A stretch of 5,348 bases of DNA from a bacterium (lineage in GTDB: Bacteria; Electryoneota; RPQS01): contig JAQTRJ010000181.1 in the NCBI GenBank assembly GCA_028711875.1, positions 1 to 5,348 of the forward strand. The letters run 5' to 3'. The translations under genes were made by a program, and so were the position numbers. The notes under the pieces were generated by a model, which worked only from the letters and a program-made list of their open reading frames with translations, had not been told where the DNA came from and searched no databases. Every line of letters begins with the position of its first letter. Position 1 is the stretch's first letter. This document shows positions 5,265-5,348 of this stretch, piece by piece.

Positions 5265-5348
5265 AGCCAGTCCCTCACGAGCTTGCGGTCGCCGATGAAA
5301 ATTTCGTTGGGCGATTGCGGATCGAGCGCCCACTTGATTCTCTCCACG
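5261..5348 (-). CDS. C-terminal end of an unidentified gene (partial)
   Basis: Reading the minus strand from 5347 gives 28 codons ending RKLVRDWL and a TGA at 5263-5261. That stop shares two bases with the pckA ATG in an ATGA overlap. The peptide (including KWALDPQSPNEIFIGDRKL) has a plausible mix of residues, and the alternating GC-rich third positions fit a host gene. I do not recognise the family and too little is visible to name it. The overlap implies a translationally coupled pair, with pckA the downstream member. The alternative is that this is chance open frame in a leader, but the exact stop/start overlap argues against that. Confidence 0.55.
   Translation of the reverse strand, partial: VERIKWALDPQSPNEIFIGDRKLVRDWL
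5272..5276 (-). promoter_or_regulatory. Ribosome binding site GAGGG of pckA
   Basis: GAGGG lies seven bases before the ATG at 5264, inside the last codons of the preceding gene. It decides the pckA start over possible upstream starts in the same open frame, whose translation (RPQAREGLA just before the ATG) does not resemble the enzyme family. Confidence 0.65.

Overview
The window is a stretch of bacterial chromosome in which every supported gene lies on the minus strand. Read in transcription order (right to left) it holds: the last 28 codons of an unidentified gene; pckA, encoding ATP-dependent phosphoenolpyruvate carboxykinase; a 749-residue pentapeptide-repeat membrane protein; and a two-gene operon of a six-helix membrane protein and a small winged-helix regulator. 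The left-most 188 bases carry no credible gene but are dense in hairpins. There are no tRNA or rRNA genes, CRISPR arrays, transposases or phage genes. pckA and the two-gene operon are about 60% G+C by hand count of sample lines, whereas most of the pentapeptide gene is nearer 45%. The moderately high G+C and the GC-rich palindromes at several gene borders suggest an environmental bacterium, possibly from a poorly sampled phylum. I cannot assign a taxon from sequence alone.

Region by region. 5261-5348: tail of an unidentified gene whose TGA overlaps the pckA ATG (ATGA), so pckA is probably co-transcribed with it. 3624-5264: pckA, intact, with all expected nucleotide- and metal-binding motifs; it would interconvert oxaloacetate and PEP. 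3499-3623: a 125-base gap with a 27-base GC-rich palindrome just after pckA and a perfect 9-bp hairpin in the leader of the next gene. 1249-3498: the pentapeptide-repeat protein, with an N-terminal Cys/His cluster, about 28 Phe-centred 11-residue repeats, a linker region, and a C-terminal domain with two membrane helices. 1210-1241: a hairpin plus T-run that looks like its intrinsic terminator. 1137-1194: a strong sigma70-type promoter followed immediately by a 29-base inverted repeat. 189-1125: the membrane protein and the overlapping regulator gene.

How they may work together. pckA is a housekeeping gene with no evident functional link to its downstream neighbours. The membrane protein and regulator overlap by 14 bases and share one promoter. 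The inverted repeat between the -10 box and the ribosome binding site is a natural candidate for the regulator's own operator, giving a self-repressed unit. The pentapeptide protein is the most unusual gene: its architecture suggests a membrane-anchored sensor, scaffold or channel-like protein, but nothing here proves a function.
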